Part shown: positions 48,214 to 59,051 of the stretch, piece by piece
How the letters are laid out: each line of letters starts with the position of its first letter
How positions within the stretch are numbered: position 1 is the first letter of the stretch
Assembly: GCA_029255685.2 (NCBI GenBank)
Contig: CM055315.2
Span: 48,651,705 to 48,715,704 of the forward strand
Direction of reading: 5' to 3'
Length of the DNA: 64,000 nucleotides
Origin: Silene conica
Taxonomy: Eukaryota > Streptophyta > Magnoliopsida > Caryophyllales > Caryophyllaceae
Made by a program: the position numbers and the translations under genes
Notes under the pieces: generated by a model
The model's database searches: none
What the model was told of the DNA's origin: nothing
What the model saw: the letters and a program-made list of their open reading frames with translations, nothing else

Positions 48214-49288
48214 TGTGGGGAATATAGCATGTATTCGCCCTAAACTTGAAGGATTATAATGAAATTTACAGTTGTGAATATGGTCATAAGATAAATAAAA
48301 ACATGAAAAGAATACAACCTTGGGTCCTTTCTTGAATTGGCCTAGGAACAAGAATTAAAGTAAATTCCCTCCTATAACTTGCACCCAAGACTTGATTGAG
48401 ATGATGCCGCGTGTGCTAGAAAATACTCTCCAATTGCCTTGCAATATGGGGAGAGCTTTTTGAGGTTTTAGATGTGAGATCTGCGTTTTTGGGTGAAGAA
48501 TGCTCACAAAACCCTAATTGTAAGAATTATGAATTACCAGTGAAACCAAGAGTAGTCTGACAGAAGGAGAAGTCTCCTCCTTATGTACCACTCGGCCGAA
48601 AATCTCGAATAGGGTAAGAGTGGGCTTTCCACTCTTACCTTATTCTGATTCGTGATTCGACCCATTTAGCTAAAAGTTATTCGCGGGATTTTTAATTATA
48701 AATCGCACACTTGTTATCAGATATTAATGCAGTCGATGTATTAATAATGGTCTGATAAAATTACGATATTGTATAATTACCCAAATTAATATAACTGTTT
48801 ATATTAATACGCGAATACAATATTTAATTAAATATAACTGCTTATATTTAATTTTACGAATTAAATATGTAATCCGTATTAGCTAAAATTATTTAATCCG
48901 TATTAAATAATAATCTCAACATCTTATTGACTAATTCAATAGTCAATACCTCTGACTAACTGTTTATTCATATCCGGCATAAATGTGACTGTATTTTCAT
49001 ACCTTCACATCTCTCAAACGTGTCCTATAGGTGTGACGTATAGGGACCAGTTGATCACCGCCATCCGTATGACAATAACGTCAAACTTATCTAGCAAGCC
49101 AACCGTTATTGATAAACATGGATCAACTGATAATAATACTGAAGTATGCCCTTGTGATCCTTTAAGAGATTTAGTAAGTTATTGTACTAATTGTCAAGGA
49201 CACCAGCCCCAACAATCTCCCACTTGTCCGTACAAGGGTATGTGCAATGACGTTATGACACTACATGTGGAGGACACAAGCTCCAACA
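48214..49288 (-). repeat. 5' LTR of copia C2, - strand
   Basis: 1075 bp, starting TGTTGGAGCTTGTGTCC at 49288 and ending TTCCCCACA at 48214. It is the inverted partner of 53246-54313, with roughly 90-95 % identity by eye. Near its start it carries a second TGTTGGGG with a purine tract before it, about 74 bp in. The start abuts + strand gag sequence at 49289 with no intervening base. Confidence 0.88.
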
Positions 49289-49814
49289 GGAATGCCACCA
49301 TTGCCACAAGACAGGGCATTGGAGGCGTACGTACCTCGTGTATCGTGAGGACATTAAAGCAGGTCGCGTTATTCCTGTTGGTATGTCTTCTTTTTCTTCT
49401 TTTATTCACATGATTGAGATTAACCATGCAAGTTACGGAACTTGGATACTAGATACTGGTTGTGGTTCTAATCTATGTAATCATGTGCATGGCCTCTGAA
49501 ACCAAGAACCTCTCATCAAGGGCGAGGTTGACCTGCGTGTTGGGAATGGAGCACGTGTTGCTGCAGTCTCGAGGGGAACATACGTGATCCATCTTCCAAG
49601 AGGATTCGAGTTATCTTTGTATAACTGTTATTATGTTCCTAGTTTATCCAAAAACATTATTTTAGTTTTTGCACTTGACAAACTTGGTTTTTCATTTGTA
49701 ATAGAGAATAATAGCTGTATTTTCTCGTTACACAATATGATTTATGGCAAGGCAGTTTCCATGAATGGAAATTTATGTTTTAGATCAAACCACCGAAATA
49801 TTACATGTGAATAA
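49289..49814 (+). pseudogene. Copia C2 zinc knuckle, protease and pre-integrase start
   Basis: The + strand continuation of the family-C polyprotein. From 49290 it reads ECHHCHKTGHWRRT, a knuckle whose last Cys is lost, then the protease motif WILDTGCGSNLCNH. After a TGA at 49497-49499 the same frame gives VDLRVGNGARVA and FELSLYNCYYVPSLSKNI. The frame is lost near 49765-49790, where integrase continues one frame over. No 5' part of gag precedes it on this strand. Confidence 0.85.
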
Positions 49815-51246
49815 CAAGAGATTAAAGGTTGGTGACAAAGATCAAACTTACCTATGGCATTGCCGTATGGGACATATAAATGAGAAACGCGTAAAAGCGC
49901 TCATACAGAATGGAGCTATCTCGGCCTTTGATTTCGAATCATATGGCGCGTGTGAATCATGTCTCATCGGTAAGATGACTCGTATTTCCTTCAAAGGTGT
50001 TGGAATGCGCGCTGCCGACCTATTAGGACTCACACATACGGATGTGTGTGGCCCTATGTCGATCAACGCACGAGAAGGCTATAGGTATTTCATCACTTTC
50101 ACGGATGATTTGAGTAGATATGGCTATGTCTACTTAATGAAACATAAAAGTGAATCCTTTGACAAGTTCAAAGAATACCAGAATCGGGTACAAAACCAAC
50201 TGGGCAGAAAGATTAAAGCACTTCGATCTGATCGTGGTGGCGAGTATCTTTCTCACGAGTTTGATGAACACCTTAAAGACTGCGGCATCGTTCTACAGTT
50301 GACTCCACCTGGAACACCACAATTAAATGGTGTGTCCGAAGGGAGAAATCGAACTCTACTTGATATGGTTCGATCCATGATGAGTCACATCGCTGTGCCT
50401 GATTCATTGTGGGGCTATGCTCTTTTGTCAGCCGCTCTAATACTTAACCGAAGTCCATCTAAAGCTGTTGACAAGACCCCATACGAGTTATGGAAGGGAA
50501 CGGTCCCCAACTTGTCATTTATTCGGGTTTGGGGCTGCGAGGCTTATGTCAAGTGGAGACACGAGGATAAGCTCGGCCCGCGATCGGTCAAGACATACTT
50601 TATAGGCTATCCAAAAGGAACTTTTGGTCATTACTTCTACTCGCCAACCGAACAACGTGTTTTTGTTGCGGCTAGTGCGACGTTCTTAGAGAAAGAATTT
50701 CTCGAGAACAAGTCGAGTAATAGAACCTTCGATCTATTGGAGATTCAAGAACCAACTACCGAGCAACCATTGGAGGAAACAGTTCCTTCAACCTCGGCTG
50801 CGGTAGATATTCCTGAGGAACCTAGGAGGTCGGGAAGAGTCTCTATTCCTCCGGACAGATACATTGGTATGGTCGAGGAACATGACATAGATGACGTCTT
50901 ACTCCTAGAGGGTAATGAACCCACAACCTATAAAGGTGCCATGACCAGTTCTGACTCAAAGCTATGGCTAGAAGCCATGCAATCCGAGATGGACTCCATG
51001 TATGAGAACAACGTATGGGATCTTATGGACCTACCTGCAAAGGTACGCCCCCTTCAATGCAAATGGCTTTACAAAATAAAGCATGCAGTGGAAGGACAAC
51101 AAGATATCCACAAGGCAAGACTAGTTGCTAAAGGTTTCACCCAAGTGCCAGGCTTGCACTACGATGAGATATTTGCACCCGTAGTCATGCTGTGTTCCAT
51201 TCAGATTATCTTAGCGATCGCCGCATTTCACGACTATGAAATCTAG
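49765..51246 (+). pseudogene. Copia C2 integrase and RT start
   Basis: An open stretch of nearly 500 codons with the pre-integrase zinc motif (WHCRMGHINEKRV ... CESCLIGK) and an integrase core with all three acidic residues in HTDVCGPM, ALRSDRGGEYLS and NGVSEGRNRT. The C-terminal GYPKGTFGHYFYSPTEQRVF block and the beginning of RT follow (CKWLYKIKHAVEGQ, HKARLVAKGFTQVPGLHYDE). It ends at TAG 51244-51246, where C1 has Trp (EIWQMD); the same frame continues. This is the better preserved of the two family-C integrases. Confidence 0.92.
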
Positions 51247-52453
51247 CAAATGGACGTTAAAACCGCCTTCTTAAATGGTTATTTGGAGGAAGAGTTGTAC
51301 ATGGTACAACCCGAGGGTTTTATTGATCCAGAACATCCTAAGAAGGTTTGCAAGCTTAAGCGTTCCATCTATGGACTTAAGCATGCATCACGGAGTTGGA
51401 ATCATCGCTTCGACCAAGTGATAAAAGAGAATGGTTTCATTCGATCAGTCGAGGAACCATGTCTCTATATCAAGTCGAGTGGGAGCAAGATGGTCTTTCT
51501 AGTACTGTATGTCGATGACATACTTTTGATTGGGAATGACATACCTCTCCTATCTTCGGTTAAAGCATGGTTGAAAAACCATTTCCAGATGAAAGATTTG
51601 GGAGAGGCACAAAGAATTTTGGGCATCCGTATCTACAGGGATAGATAAGATTCTAGAGAGATTCAGCATGACGAACTCCAAGAAAGGGTTCCTTCCTGTG
51701 GCTACTGGGCTTCACTTGAGCAAGAGTCAAGAAGCTAAGACATTGGAAGAGAAAGAGCGCATGAGTCGGATTCCTTATGCTTCGGTAATAGGATCGATCA
51801 TGTATGCCATGATATGCACACGTCCAGACGTTGCATATGCATTGAGTATGACAAGCCGATTCCAAGCTCATCCAGGTGAACAACACTGGATAGCCGTGAA
51901 AAACATTCTTAAGTACCTACGGAGGACAAAAGATTGGGGATTGACTTATGGAGGCGACTTGACACTCTGCGCCACGGGTTACGCAGATGCTAGCTTCCAA
52001 ACGGATTGAGATGACTCGAAATCTCAGTCTGGATTCATTTTTACTCTTAATGGCGCTGCTGTCAGCCGGAAAAGTTCTAAACAAATTGTTACAGCAGATT
52101 CTACAACTGAGTCTGAGTACTATGCCGCTTCGGAAGCAGCTAAGGAAGCAATATGGATGCGTCAATTCTTACAAGGACTATAAGTAGTGCCTAGTTCGAA
52201 TGACCCGATCACCGTTTATTGTGACAATAAAGGTGCCATCTTCCAAGCTAAGGAGCATAAGTCTAGCAACAAAGCTAGACATGTACAACGGAAAGCTCAT
52301 CTAATCAGAGATTACGTGGAGCAAAAGGAGATATTTATTGATAAGATCGCTACGGATGTCAACATAGCTGATCCTCTCACGAAAACATTACCACGTGATA
52401 AGCATGAAGGGCACATTAAATCCATGGGAATCAGATGTGTTCCTAAGTTGTAG
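51247..52453 (+). pseudogene. Copia C2 reverse transcriptase-RNase H
   Basis: Continues RT after the [36 protein letters not shown] and the catalytic [14 protein letters not shown], about 51507-51548. Near 51640-51655 a small deletion between repeated gatag motifs shifts the frame and removes the segment that follows YRDR in C1. From 51668 RT ends and RNase H begins. It has a TGA at 52007-52009 and a TAA at 52181-52183, but motifs TESEYYAASEAAKEA and VYCDNKGA remain, and it ends LPRDKHEGHIKSMGIRCVPKL at 52453. Confidence 0.9.
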
Positions 52454-53245
52454 TACTCTTTTATGAATTCATGTTGTAATTCATTTTCTTGTGTACTCTA
52501 TTACAACCTCATTGTTATGATATTTAATGTTTTGTTTTTCATGTGGAATTGTACGCCAATTTTGAACACCACAAAGTGAACTGATTAACATTACGTCGTT
52601 TATGGTCCTTGATTACCCACTTGAGTTGATAACTCAGGTAATCATTTTGTGACGTTGGTTGATGGTGGGTTCAACGAACCATAAGTCAAACAGTTAACTG
52701 ACCAATCACAATGGCGAGTTATACGGATATCTCGTAGGACACCCCGTGACAACGTTATGGAGTCCTAAATGTTTTATAACATTGGGTGCCAGGTCGTGGA
52801 TAGGACCTCCATAGTGTTCCTTAGAGTCGAGTCTTTTGACTTTCAACTGTCTCTTTAGATTAAGGAAGATTTTGGGTAACTTTGGTTTCTTTCCCACGGT
52901 CTTCCGTAACAGGGGCCAAGAGGATTTTTTCTGGGTTATTTCATGCTGCGCTTACATCTGCAGGATTCGAGTTGAGGGAAATATCCAAACCCTTATCAGG
53001 ATTTTATCATTTCTCAGGGCCACTCGAGGAGTAGTAACTGAAATGCATGGCCATGCTCGAATACAGATTCGTTTTATCAGTTAAGTTACTCTCTAGTCGG
53101 GGAAACCACTCTTGATACATATCGATTGTGAGATACGACCTTTGCAAATACGGATTTGCAAATTGTCTTACATTGAGTGGGAAAATTTTTAAAAGGATAT
53201 GAGAATCGGTTATCGCACCTACACTTGTACGTACAAGTGGGAGTT
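52454..53245 (+). other. 3' untranslated region and polypurine tract of copia C2
   Basis: Noncoding. It shares blocks with the 3' regions of C1 and family A. It ends with the perfect 16-bp palindrome acttgtacgtacaagt at 53223-53238, then a gtgggagtt purine tract next to the LTR. Confidence 0.75.
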
Positions 53246-54313
53246 TGTTGGAGCTTGAGTCCTCCACATGTAGTGTGATAACGTCATTGCACATACCCTT
53301 GTACGGACAAGTGGGAGGTTGTTGGGGCTGGTGTCCTTGACAGTTAGTACAATGACTTACTAAATCTCTTAAAGGATCACAAGGGCATATTTCAGTATTA
53401 TTATCAGTTGCTCCACGTTTATCAATAACGGTTGGTTTGCTAGATAAGTTTGACGTTATTGTCACACGGATGGCGGTGATCAACTGGTCCCTATACGTCA
53501 CACCTATAGGACACGTTTGAGAGATGTGAAGGTATGAAAATACAGTCACATTTATGCCGGATATGACTAAACAGTTAGTCAGAGGTATTGACTATTAAAT
53601 TAGTCAATAAGATGTTGAGATTATTATTTAATATGGATTAAATAATTTTAGCTAACACGGATTACATGATTAATTCGTAAAATTAAATATAAACGGTTAT
53701 ATTTAATTAAATATTGAATTCGCGTATTAATATAAACAGTGATATTAATTTGGCCCATTATACAATATCGTATTTTTGTTCGACCATTATTGGTGTATCG
53801 ACTGCATTAATATTTGATAACATGTATACGATTTATAATAAATACCCGCGAATTGTATTATTAGAAAATCGGGTCGAATTATGCATTGGAATAAGATGAG
53901 AGTGGAAAATCCCACTCTCACCATACTCCAACTCGGCCGAACGTCTAGGTTACAAAAGGAGAGTTATTCTCCTTTTGTCAACTACTGGTAATTATTATTC
54001 TGACAATTAGGGTTTTTGAGAGCATCCTTCTCCCAAAAACTCAGATCTCACATCTAAACCTAAAAAAAAACTCTCCCCATATTGCAAGGCAATTGGAGAG
54101 CCTTTCTAGCACACACGTCATCATCTCAATCAAAGTCTTCGGTGCAAGTTATAGGTGGGAATTTGCTTTAATTCTTGTTCTTAGGCCAATCGCGCAAGGA
54201 CCAAAGGTTGTATTCTTTTCATGTTGTTTTTCTTATCTTATGACTATAATCACACATGTAATTTCGTTATAATTCTTCACGTTTTAGGGCGAATTCATGC
54301 TTTATTCCCCACA
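53246..54313 (+). repeat. 3' LTR of copia C2, + strand
   Basis: 1068 bp from TGTTGGAGCTTGAGTCC to TTCCCCACA. It is the inverted copy of 48214-49288. Bases 53246-53319 form a short leader-like duplication ending in a second purine tract and TGTTGGGGCTGG, as in the other LTR. The 53007-53549 - strand ORF is a by-product. Confidence 0.88.
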
Positions 54314-54725
54314 GTTTCTGCTTACAGCTCTGGTTATGATAATAAATGCATTACTTTTAGGCTGTTTAATGTCACCTATTCCCTAACCTTAGGTGAATTT
54401 GCTGGTTACTCAGGTTTATTGGCTACGGGTCGTACGGGTGAATCTGCTGAGTCATACAATGTCATGTGGTCTTGTCTTTCTGATTCCCGCGACGGGAAAA
54501 TGAAGAACATCAGTGTCCACCTACCCGGCCCCCGTTACTACTTGCGTCTGTTGGCCAACACTGTTTTTGGCCGGAAAGAGTCTCAAAATGTCAAAAACAT
54601 TGAGCTCTCTATTTTGTCTAGCTATCTTAATGTCAGGCGTTTGGATCCTGTGTTTTATAACACAGCTTATTTGGTCGCCTCTCACTTTGTGGCGGTTAGC
54701 GAGGGAACATCTTTGACCACTATTG
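54314..54725 (+). pseudogene. Gag-like ORF fragment of a Tat/Athila-type element
   Basis: After the LTR the + strand is open: CITFRLFNVTYSLTLGEFAG, then GKMKNISVHLPGPRYYLRLL, then RRLDPVFYNTAYLVASHFVA. The arrangement of FRL...YSLTLGEFAGYSGL recalls the ORF1/gag proteins of Athila-type elements, an impression that a profile search should test. The ORF is cut at both ends, by copia C2 on the left and copia B (54726) on the right; the residues listed before SAYSSGY and after LTTI come from the LTRs. Confidence 0.55.
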
Positions 54726-55999
54726 TGTTGGAGGAAGTGTCCTCGACAATAGTGTGTTGACGTAATTAAAACTCATTTGAATGAAACACAACTGGGAGTG
54801 TTAGTCTTTTAAAGTCGACTGATCAACATTTACCGATACTGATTGGCTGTCTAGAGTTTGACATTATCGTCATATGATGGTGGTGATCAGTTGATCCCTT
54901 AAGGTCATATCTTTAAGGAATTCCGTCTCATTGGAATAATTAATTATTATCGTAATGGATACAAATTAATTAATAACTAGAAATTTTGGAAATAATTTTA
55001 CATGACGAATATTTTTATAATGGGATTATAATAATAAAAGTCAAAGTAATAAAATCGTTTTATTACTCGGTTTTATTTACTCGTTTGGGAAACGATTAAA
55101 TTGAGAATGAACACGGTTGATCATAAAATTACAAAGAGTTGTAATTAAATTATGATATTACATTTTTATAAAATAATAATTTCGAATTATTAGGATAATT
55201 ATTTAAATGTAATAAATTTGTAAATTATGGATTTTAATAATTAAAATTGCACAATTAACAAATTGGGTCATGTGTTATGGAACATATGTGACATGTTACA
55301 AATTAACACAATTGACAAAAATAAAATGGGTCCATTTTGGACCTCATTTCAGCCGTGTAGTGTGTAGTATGTTATGAGGTTGTGTGTGTAAGTAAGTAAT
55401 GGGATTGTGTGTAAGATACATAAGGAATATGTGTAAGACATATTTGAGCCTTTGTGTAAGAGTGTAAGAGAGCATGCATAGGCCATGAAGGCTTCACATG
55501 GCCGGCCATGTGCTCATTCATGTGAGCATTGTTGCTCTATAAATACCACACTATCCACCACCACAAAAACTAGTGATTGTTGATGCTTACACTTATATCA
55601 TATTAGAACCTCTTTCATACTAGCAATACTAAGAAAAATAGTTCTTCAAGTAAGAAATTATTTTCTTATTAATAATATTATAAGAGTAATATTATTATTA
55701 ATTCTAGTGTACTAATTCTATTTTTCTAGTCACAAAAATAGTCTTAGTTTGAAATCGGGTCCTTGATACGTATCTTTTGGAGAAGATTTTTGTTAGATCG
55801 TTATAAGGGTATTTCGGTTATTGAAGACTCAAGTAATAGGTGATTATTGAGTATAAACTTTCTAAAACCAATGTAAGCACAATCACATCTTATGATATCA
55901 TCATGTATGCATAAGATCTTATTAAGTTTTTAACCTAAACTTAAAGAAAAAAAACTCACACTAGATTTGAGTATAAAATCAGGAACTTAGTTCCCAACA
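54726..55999 (+). repeat. 5' LTR of copia family B
   Basis: 1274 bp, TGTTGGAGGAAGTGTCC to TTCCCAACA, followed at once by a primer-binding site. It matches the solo LTR at 380-1659. The 5 bp before it (tattg) would be the target duplication, but the partner lies outside the window. A good TATA box, tataaata, is at 55538-55545. Confidence 0.88.
55538..55545 (+). promoter_or_regulatory. Likely TATA box of the copia B LTR
   Basis: tataaata in the context ctctataaatacc, inside the LTR upstream of its repeat region, where a retrotransposon promoter is expected. Transcription would start about 30 bp downstream. Confidence 0.5.
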
Positions 56000-56001
56000 A
56001 G

Positions 56002-56013
56002 TGGTATCAGAGC
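56002..56013 (+). other. Primer-binding site of copia B
   Basis: TGGTATCAGAGC two bases after the LTR end, complementary to initiator methionine tRNA. Confidence 0.9.
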
Positions 56014-58478
56014 ATTACGGTTGTTGCATGCATGATCGGATTCATGTTTTATGTTAAACGGATTAACATATATATTTCTACATTTTTGTATTTATTATGA
56101 TAAATCACAAAAAAAATTTGCATGTTAAAGTTTCTGATTCTAAAATGGTTTTAGGACATAGAATAATTTTATGGATTTTTATTGTTCATTTTTTATTTAT
56201 TTGTATATTTTGTAGTTTAAATCGGTTTTAAACAACAATTATTGGGAAAAATAGCTAAACATAGTTTCTGGCCGAGATTTTTTTAAAAGTTCTCACATGC
56301 ATAGTTTATATATTGTATATGAATTTTCGTAAGAAATGGAGTTATTATGCATGGATTATGAATTTTATGAGATAAATAGTCATAATGTGAGTAAAAATGG
56401 GTATAGGAGGTTATATTTCGAATTTGACCTTAAAATTTTTATGAGAAGTCACATGCAATATATAAAGTACCTATATGAATTTTAGAAATTATTGGACTTA
56501 TTTTGCATGATTAATGATTTTTATAGTAAAAATCGTATTAATAGTGACTCAAATTCGACTTCAATAGTCATAGTTTGAATTTTGCCATAAACATTTAACA
56601 CAATGTCACATGCAATATTTAAAGAACGTATATAATTTTTGGGAATTTATTCTCAAGTGATGCATGTTTTGTGATTTTAATAGTTAAAATCGGCTAAATA
56701 ATGACTTATTGTGTTCAAAATAGTTAATCTTAATATTATGGCATAAAATTTTACCCATAGATGTCTTATATAATAGGAACATCAGATCTAAAAGTTGGAT
56801 ATCAAAAAGTTTCTGTTTTTATCATTATTATTTTTTATGAGTTAATTAGTTAATAATCGTAATTTATGAGTCGTAAAAATAAAATTTCGAGTATGGTCTG
56901 TAATTTTTGGTCATTTTCAGATTCTAACATATATTTTAGGATGACTAAAAATTTATATCAATTTATTACAAGTTTTTATAATTTAAATCGGATTTTTAAT
57001 CAAAAAAACGACTATTATACGATTTATTTAAGAAATAAACTATAAATATTTGCATAAGACCATTTTATTAATTTATGAAGTTTTAGAAAATTTCCAGAAA
57101 GTTTAAAATTTTTGAATTTTAACTTTCGAATTTTTATTGACTCATTTGGCCATATTTTGTTTATTTTTCCCGAAAATACAAGTAATTTATGAACAATAAC
57201 GCAAAATCAAGTTAAATCATGATCAAACATTAGTAGAGACTAAACATTGATTCCTAAAGGATGTTAGGATGATTAACTTGGACATAAATTAGATTTATGT
57301 AATTTTGATGATTTTAATAGTAAAAGTCGCGCATATCCGTAAAAACCGTAAATAAATATGAGATATTTGCTCCCATAAGGCGATTTGGCATTAAAAATTG
57401 AGCATGTGCATACATATTTTATTATTGCAATTTTATGAATGTCATATTTGAATGTTTTATATAATTTGGAATTATGTAATTTTTCTTAGTATGGCCTTAG
57501 TTTTAATCAATATTACCCGTAATGAAAGGGAATATTGATTCGGTTGTAATTTATGTGATCTCGTATCACGGGTTTGTAATTTAATTTAATTTTCAGTTTT
57601 ACAAATAGAATAGTTGTATTATTTTATTGTAATCCCGAAGATCCAAAAGACGGTGCCATACGGAAAGGAGTTCCGACAAGACGGTGTTTTCTTGGATGAC
57701 GTGCCAATGAAGTTCAAGGGACCATGGAGTTGGTTTCCGAATTTGTAATAGTTAATTAGTTTTTACTTTTACTAGGAAGGCCATATTAGGATTTTATTGC
57801 TTTATTGCTTTTATTTTTGCATTATTTATATGTTTGCATGCATAGCCAAATGGCCATAAAACATGCATAATAGTTTAGATCGTTAAAACGACCGTGTCAA
57901 TTATAATTATCGAGTTCACCAATTTAATTCACTTAAAGGAGATAGATAATAAATTGACAAGACCTCTATATTAAACAAAACAATTGAGAATTAGCCTTAC
58001 CAAATAGTAGAACCCATGAGCTTCTATTTCGTGGGGTGGTGCTAGTCCAGTGGGCAGTACGAACCTCATTACGTAGGATAAGTGGGGCGATGGGGTGGAT
58101 TCAGTCCAGTGGGCGGATCGCATCTCGATGTAATTGAAATTTGGTTTGTACTCAACGGAAGTGTAGAGGAACAGTGGTCAATGTGTTCCGGGCTAAGATG
58201 AATACATTATGATTTGTCATCAACCAAGAGTTCTATGGTAGAACCGGTTTATTTTAACCCACCAAACCATATCATTGGGTCGGAGTTCCAGTGGTTCACG
58301 ATTTCGGTAGTATGAGTTTGGGTCTTGGAATCATTTATAAAATTGGATAGAGGTCATTTTATAGATGCATTAGCTTGATAAATATGTTTACAAGTTAAAA
58401 TGAACATAAAAACGATTAGCATTTAATTACTTCATATGTTTAAAATTTTGTAGTTAAGTCTTCAAATCAATATCAATC
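56014..58478 (+). other. Leader of copia B
   Basis: About 2.5 kb of very AT-rich noncoding sequence between primer-binding site and gag. I see no gene. Near 58025-58110 there are two copies of a ggtccagtgggc-like segment (agtccagtgggcagtacg and agtccagtgggcggatcg). The length is unusual for a copia leader. Confidence 0.6.
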
Positions 58479-59051
58479 ATGACCGCTACCACTACTTCAA
58501 ACACTTCATGGTTACGTTCCTTCATGGATCGTTGTAAGCTAGAAAAGAATGGGGAAAACTTTGCCGATTAGGATGCCCAACTATTGTTGGCGGCAGAAGG
58601 TGACGGTAAGACCGAATTCCTCATCGAAGAATCACCTCCTGAACCTGCAGAAAATGCTACCGCCGCAGCAAGGCGACCCTATGATACTTATCAGAAGAAG
58701 TCTGCGGCAATCAAAAATGTTTTGATCTTCTCGATGGAGCCGGAACTCCAAAGGAGTGCCATAAAGATTGGCACGTCCTATGAAATCTACTCCAGGCTTG
58801 TGACAATGTTCTCGAAGGCTTCGAGAATTGTCCAATACGAGGCGACATCGGCCTTCTTTGATCTCAACCTTAAGGAGGGGCAAAAGGTTGGCCCACATGT
58901 GCTCAAGTTAATTGAGCATGTAGAAACCCTAAGGTTGAATCAAGTGGACATTCCTAAGAACCTAGTGATTGACAGAATCCTCCACTCCTTGTCTAAGGTG
59001 AAAACTTATGTACAATTCCGATTGAATTTCAACATAAGAAACGAAGACATC
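58479..59051 (+). pseudogene. Copia B gag, N-terminal part, one stop and interrupted
   Basis: The UBN2-like N-terminal domain of a copia Gag. ATG at 58479 gives MTATTTSNTSWLRSFMDRC, then a TAG at 58569-58571 where Trp is usual (FAD-stop-DAQLLLAAEG). After the stop the same frame runs through KKSAAIKNVLIFSMEPELQR, RIVQYEATSAFFDLNLKEGQ and PKNLVIDRILHSL to NIRNED, where the gypsy LTR G3 starts at 59052. It is related to family-C Gag (KNVLI.AMES, RIVSYE, VDRMLHS), so families B and C share ancestry. Confidence 0.85.

Noticed and set aside
45595..54325. Target-site duplication around the whole C2 element
   Set aside because: The 5 bp after 54313 (gtttc) do not match the sequence at 45600-45604, so no duplication is claimed.
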